A DNA stretch of 64,000 bases from Arenibacter aquaticus (GTDB lineage Bacteria > Bacteroidota > Bacteroidia > Flavobacteriales > Flavobacteriaceae). The notes below the pieces were generated by a model that was not told the origin of the DNA, did not search any database, and saw only the letters and a list, made by a program, of their open reading frames with translations. Shown in pieces: positions 19,444 through 27,562 of this stretch. A program made the translations under genes and the position numbers. Each line of letters opens with the position of its first letter. Position 1 is the first letter of the stretch. The stretch spans positions 124,001 through 188,000 of the forward strand of contig NZ_RQPJ01000001.1 in the NCBI RefSeq assembly GCF_003957295.1, written 5' to 3'.

Positions 19444-20174
19444 TATATTAAGCTATAGTTTTTAATCATCTTCTTTGTACCATCTTTCCCATTATGCATC
19501 AACACATCAATAATGGAGAGGTGTGGTGCAAACTCCACATCAAACTGATTGTATGAATATTCTTTTGTATGGATAAAAAAAAGTGAGAGATTATTTTTCT
19601 TAAAATAGGCTTTATCGTAAAGTTCAATTCCACCTACAGCATTAATATACGTATGTGCTTTTTGCTGCTTACATATTTCAACAATTCTTAAAGATTTAAC
19701 TTCGTTTTTATTTTCTTCATTTAACAAACCAACTTCAAGATTTAAAAACTCTTCATTTTTATATTTTATTTTGGTTTTAAGATCTAAATATTTACAAATT
19801 TCGTTGATAATAGTACTGTTGTAATCGTGTAGCGAGCTTGTATCTATCTGTATACAATTCTCAATTAGCGGATAAACCTCATTAAAATACCCTGCCTTTT
19901 TATAGTTAAAATAAATCATCTTTAACAACGGTCTTTTCCAACTGGAACCATTTATTTCAATTTGGCTTATATTTTTATGAGAACATTTTTTAATTACTGG
20001 AATTCTAATCTCAACAGGCAGTTTTCGTCCTTTATCTAAAATTCTATTTTTGGTAATCCATGATTTTTTTCGAAACGCTACATGCTCATATAAAATAAAT
20101 TCATCAGATGCATCTATCAACTGAAAATATCCTATATAAGGAAAAAAATAAGCTTGCATTATTCCTATTTTCAT
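19443..20174 (-). CDS. WbqC family protein
   Basis: 243 residues. The N-terminus MKIGIMQAYFFPYIGYFQLI and the following SDEFILYEHVAFRKKSWITKNRI are diagnostic of WbqC-like proteins, which occur in O-antigen and capsule clusters. The end (VDVLMHNG-type motif, here IIDVLMHNGKDGTKKMI) is also typical. The family's biochemical role is not firmly established; it accompanies amino-sugar and acyl or amino-acid modification genes. It is 2 bp from the flippase gene and overlaps the next gene by one base. Confidence 0.88.
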   Translation of the reverse strand: MKIGIMQAYFFPYIGYFQLIDASDEFILYEHVAFRKKSWITKNRILDKGRKLPVEIRIPVIKKCSHKNISQIEINGSSWKRPLLKMIYFNYKKAGYFNEVYPLIENCIQIDTSSLHDYNSTIINEICKYLDLKTKIKYKNEEFLNLEVGLLNEENKNEVKSLRIVEICKQQKAHTYINAVGGIELYDKAYFKKNNLSLFFIHTKEYSYNQFDVEFAPHLSIIDVLMHNGKDGTKKMIKNYSLI

Positions 20175-20176
20175 GC

Positions 20177-21625
20177 TTAATTAGGTTTTAAAATAAGTTT
20201 ACATAAACCTTTTACCTCCACTAAAGATTTACTTTTAAACAAAAAGGCTAAAATTAAATAGGAAACCAAGGTAAAAACAATCCCAATAATTAATTGAACC
20301 ATTATGTGTAGACTGTCTGATTGTGAAAGTGCATAAGTACCTAAAAAATAAGACACACTGGCAAATAGCACAGTTGGAAACATATCCGACAGCTGATCCA
20401 ACGTACCGTATTGTATCAATTTTTTTCCGTAGTATGTATTCACAAATAAACCTAAAATAGAACTGCCTATAATAGCATATAACAATCCAAAAATTCCCCA
20501 AAAATACCCAATAGCTAATGAAACACAAACTAGTAGTACTTTAATTACCTCTAGTTTTAAATACAAATCTGTTCGGTTAAAAATCTTAAAAATATTTAAA
20601 TTGCATACATGTATCGGAATTAGGGTTCCTGAGATTGCCAATAACTGAAAATACGGAACTGCCGGTAGCCATTGTGCGGTAAACAATAATAGAAACATAG
20701 GTTTAGCCACAACTATTAACACAACCATAAACGGAGTAAAAACAAAAAAAATACTCCTTAATATTTTGGCATAAAGCCTACCTACTTTTTCTCTATCGTC
20801 CTGAATTTTTGAAAGTAATGGAAATGTTACACTAGAGACAACAGTACTCAATAAATTAACAGGGTAATTTCTAAAACTTTTTGAATGGTTAAAATAACCC
20901 AAAGATTTTATGGAAAAATGTTTTCCGATAATAAAAGAATATACTTCCCGCATTGCAGCATCCATTATGGAAGAAATCATTAGTTTGTAACCAAAATTTA
21001 AATGCTTTTTCAGTACTTTAAAAGAAAATCCTAATTCTGGTGTCCAACTAGAAAATATCCAATAAAAAAGTACTTTAAAAACCAGGGTTGACAATTGCAT
21101 GTATACCAAACTCCATACTCCTTTGCCTAAATATGCACTTGCTAAACCAACAACAGCACCAGTTATTACGGCAGGTATGTTAAACGCTGTTATTTTCTTG
21201 AAAGACATCTCCTTCAGAAAAATGCTATACTGGATATAATAAAAAGCAGAAATAATAAAACTAAGCCCATAAACCCTAATTAAGGGAACTATAATATCAT
21301 TATTAAAATATTTAGATATATACGGAGCTGTAAAAAATAAAATAGGATACAGTAAAAGGCTAAGAATTAAGTTCCCATAAAAAACAGCATTGTAATCTGA
21401 GGAAGTGGATTTATTATCCCTAACAATAGAATTTCCCATTCCTCCCTCAATAATAGCATTTCCTAAACTTATAAAAATTGTAATTATCCCCAAAAGCCCA
21501 AAGTCATTTGGAGTTAAAATACGTGCAAGCACAATTGTTACAATAAAGGTAATCCCCTTTAAGAGTACATTATCTACAAAGGACCATACCAGTCCCTTTT
21601 TTAACAAGTTTTGTAGTACGCTCAC
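20177..21625 (-). CDS. Wzx-type oligosaccharide flippase
   Basis: 482 residues with about 12-14 hydrophobic helices spread over the whole length. The N-terminus LVWSFVDNVLLKGITFIVTI and ARILTPNDFGLLGIITIFISLG is typical of the polysaccharide-biosynthesis (MOP superfamily) flippases. It should move lipid-linked glycan units across the inner membrane. Its presence shows the cluster's product is exported. It overlaps the aminotransferase gene by 4 bp. No polymerase (Wzy) is visible in the cluster, so either the unit is exported unpolymerised or the polymerase is encoded elsewhere. Confidence 0.92.
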   Translation of the reverse strand: MSVLQNLLKKGLVWSFVDNVLLKGITFIVTIVLARILTPNDFGLLGIITIFISLGNAIIEGGMGNSIVRDNKSTSSDYNAVFYGNLILSLLLYPILFFTAPYISKYFNNDIIVPLIRVYGLSFIISAFYYIQYSIFLKEMSFKKITAFNIPAVITGAVVGLASAYLGKGVWSLVYMQLSTLVFKVLFYWIFSSWTPELGFSFKVLKKHLNFGYKLMISSIMDAAMREVYSFIIGKHFSIKSLGYFNHSKSFRNYPVNLLSTVVSSVTFPLLSKIQDDREKVGRLYAKILRSIFFVFTPFMVVLIVVAKPMFLLLFTAQWLPAVPYFQLLAISGTLIPIHVCNLNIFKIFNRTDLYLKLEVIKVLLVCVSLAIGYFWGIFGLLYAIIGSSILGLFVNTYYGKKLIQYGTLDQLSDMFPTVLFASVSYFLGTYALSQSDSLHIMVQLIIGIVFTLVSYLILAFLFKSKSLVEVKGLCKLILKPN

Positions 21626-22725
21626 TCTTTATAGCTAATAACGGCAGTGGCTTTAATAGAGTTGCATATTATTTGCCCTATTCTTTCCACTACTTCAAGA
21701 GCTAACTCATTATACAAGGGAAGACAGAGTACTCTCCTAGAAACGTCTTCAGCAATAGGAAGCTTCACATTCACTACATAAGGCAAAGACTCTGAAAGTA
21801 GCGGATAAAAATATCTTCTGGGAATTATATTTTCTTTTAAAAGTGATTCAACACAATCTTCCAATTCTATTTCAGAATTAAAAATAACCGGGTAATAAGC
21901 GTATGAAATAGTTGCATTATATGCCCACGACTGTTTTTTTATAGAGTCTCCTAAAATACTGTCATAATGAAGACTTATCTTTTTTCTGTTTTCCCAATTT
22001 TCTTTTACATATTTAAGGTTAACCAACCCCATAGCCGCATGAAACTCCGAATTTTTTCCGTTAATTCCCAAATTAGCAAAAGAAACGGCACTCTTAAAAC
22101 CAAAGTTAATCATCAGTCTTAATTCCTTTAATAGTTTTTTGTCTTTGGTAACAATAAACCCTCCTTCTGTTGTGTGGTAAATTTTTGTGGCGTGTGTACT
22201 ACAAATAGAAATATCCCCAAATTCAAAAATTGACTTACCTTTAATTTTTACTCCAAAAGCATGCGCTCCATCATAAATAACTTTAAGCTTGTGTTTTTTG
22301 GCAATTTTTTCAATTTCAACAACATCACAAGGATTTCCAAAAACATGTGTGGCAACAATAGCAACTGTCCTTGCTGTAATGGCTGCTTCTATTTTTGAAG
22401 CATCGATATTTAACGTTTCAGAATCAATATCTACAAAAACTGGTTTATTATTCTCCCAAACAATACTGCTCGTTGTTGCTACAAAGGAGAAGGGAGTAGT
22501 AATGATTTCTCCTTCAAGGCAAAGTGCTTTTATTGCCAACTGCAAGGCCATAGTGCCATTTACAACAAATAATAAATTAGAAACTGCTAATTCTTTTAGT
22601 AATTCTCTTTCCAATCTTTCTACCAAAGGGCCAGAATTGGTAAGCCATTGTGATTCCCAAATAATGGAAATCATCTTTTCATATTCTTCCTTCGGAGGGA
22701 GAAAGGGTTTTGTTATTGGAATCAT
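21622..22725 (-). CDS. DegT/DnrJ/EryC1/StrS family aminotransferase
   Basis: 367 residues, full length. MIPITKPFLPPKEEYEKMI and SQWLTNSGPLVERLERELL form the usual N-terminus. VIYDGAHAFG supplies the PLP-contacting Asp, and STHATKIYHTTEGG contains the Schiff-base Lys. These PLP enzymes aminate nucleotide-keto-sugars to make amino-sugars for surface glycans. It is the first gene of the seven-gene minus-strand cluster, with 1.2 kb of non-coding and decayed sequence upstream. No dehydratase or epimerase is present nearby, so the keto-sugar must come from genes elsewhere. Confidence 0.92.
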   Translation of the reverse strand: MIPITKPFLPPKEEYEKMISIIWESQWLTNSGPLVERLERELLKELAVSNLLFVVNGTMALQLAIKALCLEGEIITTPFSFVATTSSIVWENNKPVFVDIDSETLNIDASKIEAAITARTVAIVATHVFGNPCDVVEIEKIAKKHKLKVIYDGAHAFGVKIKGKSIFEFGDISICSTHATKIYHTTEGGFIVTKDKKLLKELRLMINFGFKSAVSFANLGINGKNSEFHAAMGLVNLKYVKENWENRKKISLHYDSILGDSIKKQSWAYNATISYAYYPVIFNSEIELEDCVESLLKENIIPRRYFYPLLSESLPYVVNVKLPIAEDVSRRVLCLPLYNELALEVVERIGQIICNSIKATAVISYKE

Positions 22726-23065
22726 TAATTAATGATTATTTATTTAAACTATATAAATTAAGGAATATAAGGAGCCTGCCGTCATAACATTTACTTAAAA
22801 CCAGAAAAATAACACATGTTCTAGTATTTCAATTTACACTAGAGGATTATTTTAATACCTTCTTCGCTTGCAAACACTCTCTTTTTTCCCGACAATTTTA
22901 ACAAACTTTTTCCTTTACTACTTTTATGTCGTATTAGCTAATTTTCTCAAAAGGTATTTTACAAACAATTGTAAGTTGCTATACTTCAGTATTAACACAA
23001 GCTTTTAGGTTACAATTGTCTATAAAATCATTATCTCAAACCCAAAAAAATTCTAAAACCTTCAT
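22726..23065 (-). other. AT-rich leader region of the glycan cluster, no gene seen
   Basis: No open frame with coding character on either strand. The sequence is very AT-rich and should hold the promoter of the aminotransferase operon, but I find no perfect TAnnTTTG element in the expected place. Nothing else can be supported. Confidence 0.4.
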
Positions 23066-23430
23066 TCTATACAGCATTAATGTGGTAAACTAAACCCAAA
23101 CCTATAGCGACATTTATATTATATGGATCTACAAGAACCGTATCACCAATTTTACCGCTTAATAAAATACCTTATTGAGGACTTGCTAAAAAAAACACTC
23201 CTTTTAAAAAAGATAATTTAAATTTATAGTCTTTCCGACGTAAATGATTATTTAACCCCTTGTGAAGAATACACAAATTCAGGCTGAAGAGAAATAGTAC
23301 CGTTTACCTTATATGTATATGTAACACCAAAAATTACCCTTATTTTTTCCTTTTCCTTCAAAATTATGTAACCCACTAAAGTTTACGCCTGTTTTTACTC
23401 CAAATTTTAATCCTGTGTATTGATAGTACA
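23066..23430 (-). pseudogene. Decayed outer-membrane beta-barrel (PorT-like) gene
   Basis: The minus strand still encodes, in several frames, pieces in the right order for a PorT-type beta-barrel protein. They are LKFGVKTGVNFSGLHNFEGK (23350-23420), FGVTYTYKVNGTISLQPEF continuing to VYSSQGVK (about 23250-23335), then a fragment with ASPQ-GILLSGKIGDT and VDPYNINVAIGLGLVYHI near 23070-23150. Frameshifts and stops separate the pieces and no start codon is apparent. Homologous intact proteins have about 190-220 residues, so only fragments remain. It sits between the glycan cluster and an IS stub. Confidence 0.7.
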
Positions 23431-23706
23431 AGATAATAATTGTAATAAAAATTCTTATTCCTTTATTACACCCTAAAAATCGGACACAAAGATATCTGAA
23501 TTAATTAAACTTAAGCTCCTATTTAATATGTTTTTTGACTTACAAGGACTTAAGGTATTATCGCAAAATTTGCTTTTTTTGTGTTGAAAAACTAGACAGA
23601 TATACCAGCCTTATGACGCCTCTAAATTGGCGCTTGTAATCCCTGGACAGGCTGTAGGCCTTCAATACTATTGCAAATACGATATCACTCAATTAATAGG
23701 TCAATC

Positions 23707-23844
23707 CTGAACTATTTAATCAATAGGAGCAACAACGCATCGGCAGAATCATTCAAGGCCAAAATCAAGGCATTTAGAGCACAGTTCAGGGGCGTTAGAA
23801 ACACAGAATTCTTCCTGTTTAGGTTGACTCAGTTATTTGCATAA
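23707..23844 (+). pseudogene. C-terminal stub of an IS transposase (ISL3/ISAon1-like)
   Basis: In one frame, from 23707 to the TAA at 23842-23844, the sequence encodes 45 residues containing LINRSNNASAESFKAKIKAF and then RAQFRGVRNTEFFLFRLTQLFA. From memory this is the conserved C-terminus of ISL3-type (ISAon1-group) transposases of Bacteroidota, including the catalytic Glu region (ASAESF). The upstream part of the transposase cannot be found in frame, so only the end of the element survives. Confidence 0.75.
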
Positions 23845-23915
23845 ATATTCAAAAACCCAGATTTTGGACTTCACCCCTTCTCGTCTCTCCCCCAAACCTA
23901 AACTTTCACCCACAA

Positions 23916-23946
23916 AAAAAGCTCCTCATTGCTGAAGAGCTTTTAC
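23916..23946 (-). terminator. Terminator of tRNA-Leu
   Basis: AAAAGCTC at 23917-23924 pairs with GAGCTTTT at 23937-23944, with further TC/GA pairing inside. On the minus strand the hairpin starts within 10 bp of the tRNA 3' end and is followed by a T-tract. Confidence 0.75.
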
Positions 23947-23950
23947 TCTG

Positions 23951-24032
23951 TACAGGCGGAGAGACTCGAACTCTCACACCTTGCGGCACTAGATCCTAAG
24001 TCTAGCGTGTCTACCAATTCCACCACGCCTGC
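23951..24032 (-). tRNA. tRNA-Leu, anticodon UAG
   Basis: 82 nt on the minus strand. The acceptor arms GCAGGCG and CGCCTGT pair (G1-U72 wobble), followed by discriminator A. The D-loop is the class II type (GTGGAATTGGTAGACACG). The anticodon stem CTAGA/TCTAG encloses the loop CTTAGGA, giving anticodon UAG, which reads CUN leucine codons. The long variable arm (TGCCGCAAGGTGT) and the T-arm GAGAGTTCGAGTCTCTC are intact. CCA is not encoded. The 3' end points toward the decayed island at lower coordinates. Confidence 0.97.
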
Positions 24033-24057
24033 ATTGACTCCGATTATTATCGGGATG

Positions 24058-24065
24058 CAAATATA
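24058..24065 (-). promoter_or_regulatory. -7 promoter element of tRNA-Leu
   Basis: CAAATATA on the plus strand reads TATATTTG on the minus strand, a perfect Bacteroidota TAnnTTTG -7 box, 25 bp upstream of the mature tRNA. A palindrome, CCGAT-TATT-ATCGG (24040-24053), lies between the two. No clear -33 TTG is at the usual distance. Confidence 0.6.
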
Positions 24066-24143
24066 AAGTAATTTTTCAATTTTAAAATACTTAACCAATA
24101 AAAAGTTTTTTTTGGTAAATTTAACCTCTATATAAACCACTTT

Positions 24144-25532
24144 ATGCAAGAGATATCAGAATACCTCGACAAGAACAAAGATCGTTTTATCAATGAACTG
24201 ATCCAACTCCTAAAAATACCCTCAGTTAGTGCCGATCCCGCTTATTCCCAAGATGTTATAAATGCATCCGAAGCTATTAAGACCGCTCTTTTGGAAGCGG
24301 GTTGCGAGACGGCAGAAATTTGCGAGACCAAAGGATACCCCATTGTATTTGCAGAAAAAATAATTGATCCCGAGCTACCTACAGTTTTAGTTTACGGACA
24401 TTATGACGTACAACCGGCAGATCCTATAGACCTTTGGGACTCACCTCCTTTTGAACCCCAAATAAAAACTACAGATATCCACCCCGAAGGGGCCATCTTT
24501 GCAAGGGGTGCCTGCGATGACAAGGGACAAATGTACATGCACGTAAAGGCAATGGAATTTATGGTAAAAACCAACCAATTGCCCTGCAACGTCAAATTCA
24601 TGATAGAAGGGGAAGAAGAAGTCGGCAGTGAAAATTTAGGTCAATTTGTTGCCGACAACAGGGAAAAACTGGCCAACGATATTATCCTAATTTCAGATAC
24701 TGGAATGATTGCCAAAAACGTTCCTTCCATAACAACAGGGCTTCGTGGCCTGAGCTATGTGGAAGTAGAGGTTACAGGCCCCAATAGGGACCTACACTCC
24801 GGACTTTATGGTGGTGCTGTGGCCAATCCTATAAATATTCTCACAAAAATGATAGCCTCCCTGCACGATGAAAACAATCATATTACCATCCCAGGCTTCT
24901 ATGACAAGGTGGAAGAACTCTCCAAAGAAGAGCGTGCCCAAATGGCAAAAGCGCCATTCAATCTTGAAGAATACAAAAAAGCCCTGGATATCAATGCAGT
25001 ATACGGCGAAAAAGGATATACCACCAACGAACGCAATTCCATAAGGCCCACCTTGGATGTCAACGGAATATGGGGCGGATATACGGGAGCAGGAGCAAAG
25101 ACCGTCATTGCCAGTAAAGCCTATGCCAAGATCTCCATGCGCCTTGTGCCCCATCAGGACTGGAAAGAAATAACAGAGCTCTTCAAGACCCACTTTGAAA
25201 AACTGGCCCCAGAGGGAGTAACCGTCAAAGTTACCCCACATCATGGCGGACAAGGCTATGTGACCCCCATAGACAATAACGGTTATAAGGCCGCCTCCAA
25301 AGCCTACGAAACAACCTTTGGAAAAACTCCCATACCCCAACGCAGCGGGGGCAGCATCCCCATCGTTTCCCTTTTTGAGAACGAATTAAAAAGCAAGACC
25401 ATCCTCATGGGATTTGGTCTGGATAGCGACGCCATACATTCGCCCAACGAACATTTTGGCATCTGGAACTACCTTAAAGGAATAGAGACCATCCCCTACT
25501 TTTACCAAAATTTTGTGGAGCTCTCCAAATAA
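24144..25532 (+). CDS. M20/M25/M40 family dipeptidase
   Basis: 462 residues, no signal peptide, so cytoplasmic. Zinc-site motifs are in order: VYGHYDVQPAD (His86, Asp88), ARGACDDKGQM with the bridging Asp, and MIEGEEEVGSEN with the catalytic Glu-Glu. A dimerisation domain (about 190-350, RDLHSGLYGGAVANP) and the final His (DAIHSPNEHFG) are also present. This is the carnosinase/CNDP-like branch that cleaves dipeptides. It is a stand-alone gene followed by a good terminator. The start is the ATG at 24144; the gene reads divergently from tRNA-Leu. Confidence 0.94.
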   Translation: MQEISEYLDKNKDRFINELIQLLKIPSVSADPAYSQDVINASEAIKTALLEAGCETAEICETKGYPIVFAEKIIDPELPTVLVYGHYDVQPADPIDLWDSPPFEPQIKTTDIHPEGAIFARGACDDKGQMYMHVKAMEFMVKTNQLPCNVKFMIEGEEEVGSENLGQFVADNREKLANDIILISDTGMIAKNVPSITTGLRGLSYVEVEVTGPNRDLHSGLYGGAVANPINILTKMIASLHDENNHITIPGFYDKVEELSKEERAQMAKAPFNLEEYKKALDINAVYGEKGYTTNERNSIRPTLDVNGIWGGYTGAGAKTVIASKAYAKISMRLVPHQDWKEITELFKTHFEKLAPEGVTVKVTPHHGGQGYVTPIDNNGYKAASKAYETTFGKTPIPQRSGGSIPIVSLFENELKSKTILMGFGLDSDAIHSPNEHFGIWNYLKGIETIPYFYQNFVELSK

Positions 25533-25537
25533 GTTAA

Positions 25538-25582
25538 AAGTGGAGTGGGGACCCATCTGCCCTACTCCACCTCTCTTTTCTT
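25538..25582 (+). terminator. Terminator after the dipeptidase gene
   Basis: GTGGAGT (25540-25546) pairs with ACTCCAC (25564-25570), strengthened by internal GG/CC pairs, then a pyrimidine-rich run CTCTCTTTTCTTT follows. Confidence 0.75.
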
Positions 25583-25778
25583 TAAAACACCCGGTTCCTG
25601 TTCTAGTCATAAACCTATTACAACTTCAAATTTGGGCGTTCCCCTAGCGGGTCGCTCTTTCCGCTGTATCTTTTTTGGCTAACACCATGGTCCACAGTTA
25701 TCTATACCTACAAGGTTTTGGAAACCTTGAAGGATTCAAGCCAAAAAAGGATGCCGCTGCAATAGCTAACGCAAAATC

Positions 25779-26427
25779 AACTCTTAAACCCACCTTATTG
25801 GACAGATGATGAAACCTACAAGGTTAAAAAAACCTTGCAGGATTAGGGGCAGGAAAGAAGACGGGGCAGGCAGAAAGCCCAAGCCAACACTGATTGACCA
25901 ATGTACTCAACATTGCAAAATCAACTCTTGAACCCACCTTATTGGACAGATGATGAAACCTACAAGGTTAAAAAAACCTTGCAGGACCAGAGGCGGGAAA
26001 GAAGACGGGGCAGGCAGAAAGCCCAAGCCATAAATGATTGACCAATTTACTCCACATTGCAAAATCAACTCATGAACCCAACAAAAAAAGACAAATGACC
26101 ATACCTACAAGGTTAAAAAAAACCTTGCGGGATTAGGGGCGGGAAAAAAGACGGGGCCGGCAGAAAGCCCTAGCCAACACTGATTGCCCAATTTGCTCAA
26201 CATTGCAAAATCAACTCTTGAACCCAACCAAAAAAGACAGATGACCATACCTACAAGGTTTAAAAAAAACCTTGCAGGACCAGAGGCGGGAAAGAAGACG
26301 GGGCGGGTAGAGAGCAAAGCCATAAATGACCGACCAATGTACTCAACAATGCATAATCAACTCATTAACCCAACAAAGAAAGTCAGATGACCATACCTAC
26401 AAGGTTAGAAAAACCTTGCAGGATTAG
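25779..26427. repeat. About 145-bp tandem repeat, A/B alternating, each with a hairpin
   Basis: The landmark CCTACAAGGTT begins at 25815, 25959, 26104, 26250 and 26396, giving periods of 144, 145, 146 and 146 bp. In each copy it forms a hairpin (AAGGTT-A-tract-AACCTTGC). The segment after the hairpin has two versions. Copies 1, 3 and 5 read GGATTAGGGG and then GCCAACACTGATTG. Copies 2 and 4 read GGACCAGAGGCGGG and then GCCATAAATGA. The true unit is therefore an A-B pair of about 290 bp. A degenerate outlying copy of the hairpin lies at 25707. No credible protein is encoded; the array separates two genes that face each other. Confidence 0.9.
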
Positions 26428-26477
26428 GGGGAAAACCAACCGCAACTGTCCGTCTTATCCAAAAACCGGACATGCGG

Positions 26478-27479
26478 TTAATTCCCCCACATCCGGCCCC
26501 ATAAGGCCAGTAGGAGTCGCTTTCCATCACTTCTGCGCCTAGGGGTTTCTTCCACCTTCAATTGCCCTTGATCCCATTGCAAATTATAGCTAAAAGCAAA
26601 CTGCTCTTCACGGGCATCCAAACTCATCAATCCAAATCGCAGGTCGTTAAAAAACAACTGCCCTTTTTTTTCCGTTATGGTAAACCAGCCTTCGGTAATA
26701 TTTATGAGCCGCAACACCTTTTCATTCCCGGCCATATCCCCCAACAACCCATGGTTTTTAGGGTACCTGCTAAACTGTACCGGTTCATCATCAAAAAAAG
26801 AGTAGTTTCCAATGAGGTATGCGTCCCCGGCATCAACATTGGCAGACCATAGAATAGTATTAAAGGGAGAGGGTCTAACATCCATCTCGTGATAAACTAT
26901 TCCTTGTGCATCCAGACTATCCGTAATCTTTTTAAAAGCAAATCCCTTTAGTACCAAAGTGAGTCCCAAATAAGCACTACTAACTATCAGCCCAAGTGTA
27001 TTATAGCGCCTACGCATTGGGGAGTTGCGCTTTTGCCTTACGGCCATTGTAAGAAACATCAAAAACGGCAGGGTGTATAAGGGATCTATAACAAAAATGT
27101 TCTGAAAAGCCAGCCTTAGGTCAAAAGGCCAAAACAACTGGGTCCCCCAAGTGGTAAAGGCATCCAATATGGGATGGGTAAAGAGTCCCCAGAACATTAA
27201 CCAAGACCAGTCCTTCCACGTGGCTGGTCCATTCCGTTCCAATTTAAAGATCAACAACCCTAAAATTGGTGCAAATAGTACCGAAAAGAAAATAGAATGG
27301 CTAAGGCCACGGTGCCATTCTATGGCCGTTACTGTATCCGTAAGGTAGTTGGCCAAAACATCCAAATCCGGTATGGTGCCTGCAATAGCCCCGTAGAGCA
27401 TAGCTTTATTTCCTACTTTCTTACCTAAAACCGCCTCGCCTACGGCAGCACCAAGCACTATTTGTGTTAGAGAATCCAT
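26478..27479 (-). CDS. YdjM/DUF457-type membrane-bound metal-dependent hydrolase
   Basis: I choose the ATG at 27477-27479 (MDSLTQIVLGAAVGEAVLG), giving 333 residues. The longer reading frame would start inside the next gene's stop and adds only unrelated residues. AGTIPDLDVL and EWHRGLSHSIFF contain the Asp and His residues conserved in the LexA-regulated YdjM/YbcI family. THPILDAFTTWGTQLFWPF is a second conserved block. Several hydrophobic helices place it in the inner membrane. The function is not established; the metal-hydrolase name rests on the conserved His/Asp pattern. Confidence 0.85.
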   Translation of the reverse strand: MDSLTQIVLGAAVGEAVLGKKVGNKAMLYGAIAGTIPDLDVLANYLTDTVTAIEWHRGLSHSIFFSVLFAPILGLLIFKLERNGPATWKDWSWLMFWGLFTHPILDAFTTWGTQLFWPFDLRLAFQNIFVIDPLYTLPFLMFLTMAVRQKRNSPMRRRYNTLGLIVSSAYLGLTLVLKGFAFKKITDSLDAQGIVYHEMDVRPSPFNTILWSANVDAGDAYLIGNYSFFDDEPVQFSRYPKNHGLLGDMAGNEKVLRLINITEGWFTITEKKGQLFFNDLRFGLMSLDAREEQFAFSYNLQWDQGQLKVEETPRRRSDGKRLLLALWGRMWGN

Positions 27480-27562
27480 TGTTTTAATTCTTAAAAGGCC
27501 ATAGCCAATATTCACTTCAGGTTTCGCAGATATCTTTACCCCCCTACAGTCTTCACGGAACA

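Noticed and set aside
24792-25340. 182-codon open frame on the minus strand
   Set aside because: It is fully inside the M20 dipeptidase gene on the other strand, whose metal motifs are intact, and its translation has no family features.
26105-26390. Open frames inside the tandem repeats
   Set aside because: Their sequence only reflects the repeat unit and is not conserved in phase between copies.
25779-26427. Possible CRISPR array
   Set aside because: The unit is about 145 bp with sequence conserved throughout, there are no unique spacers of 30-40 bp, and no cas genes occur.
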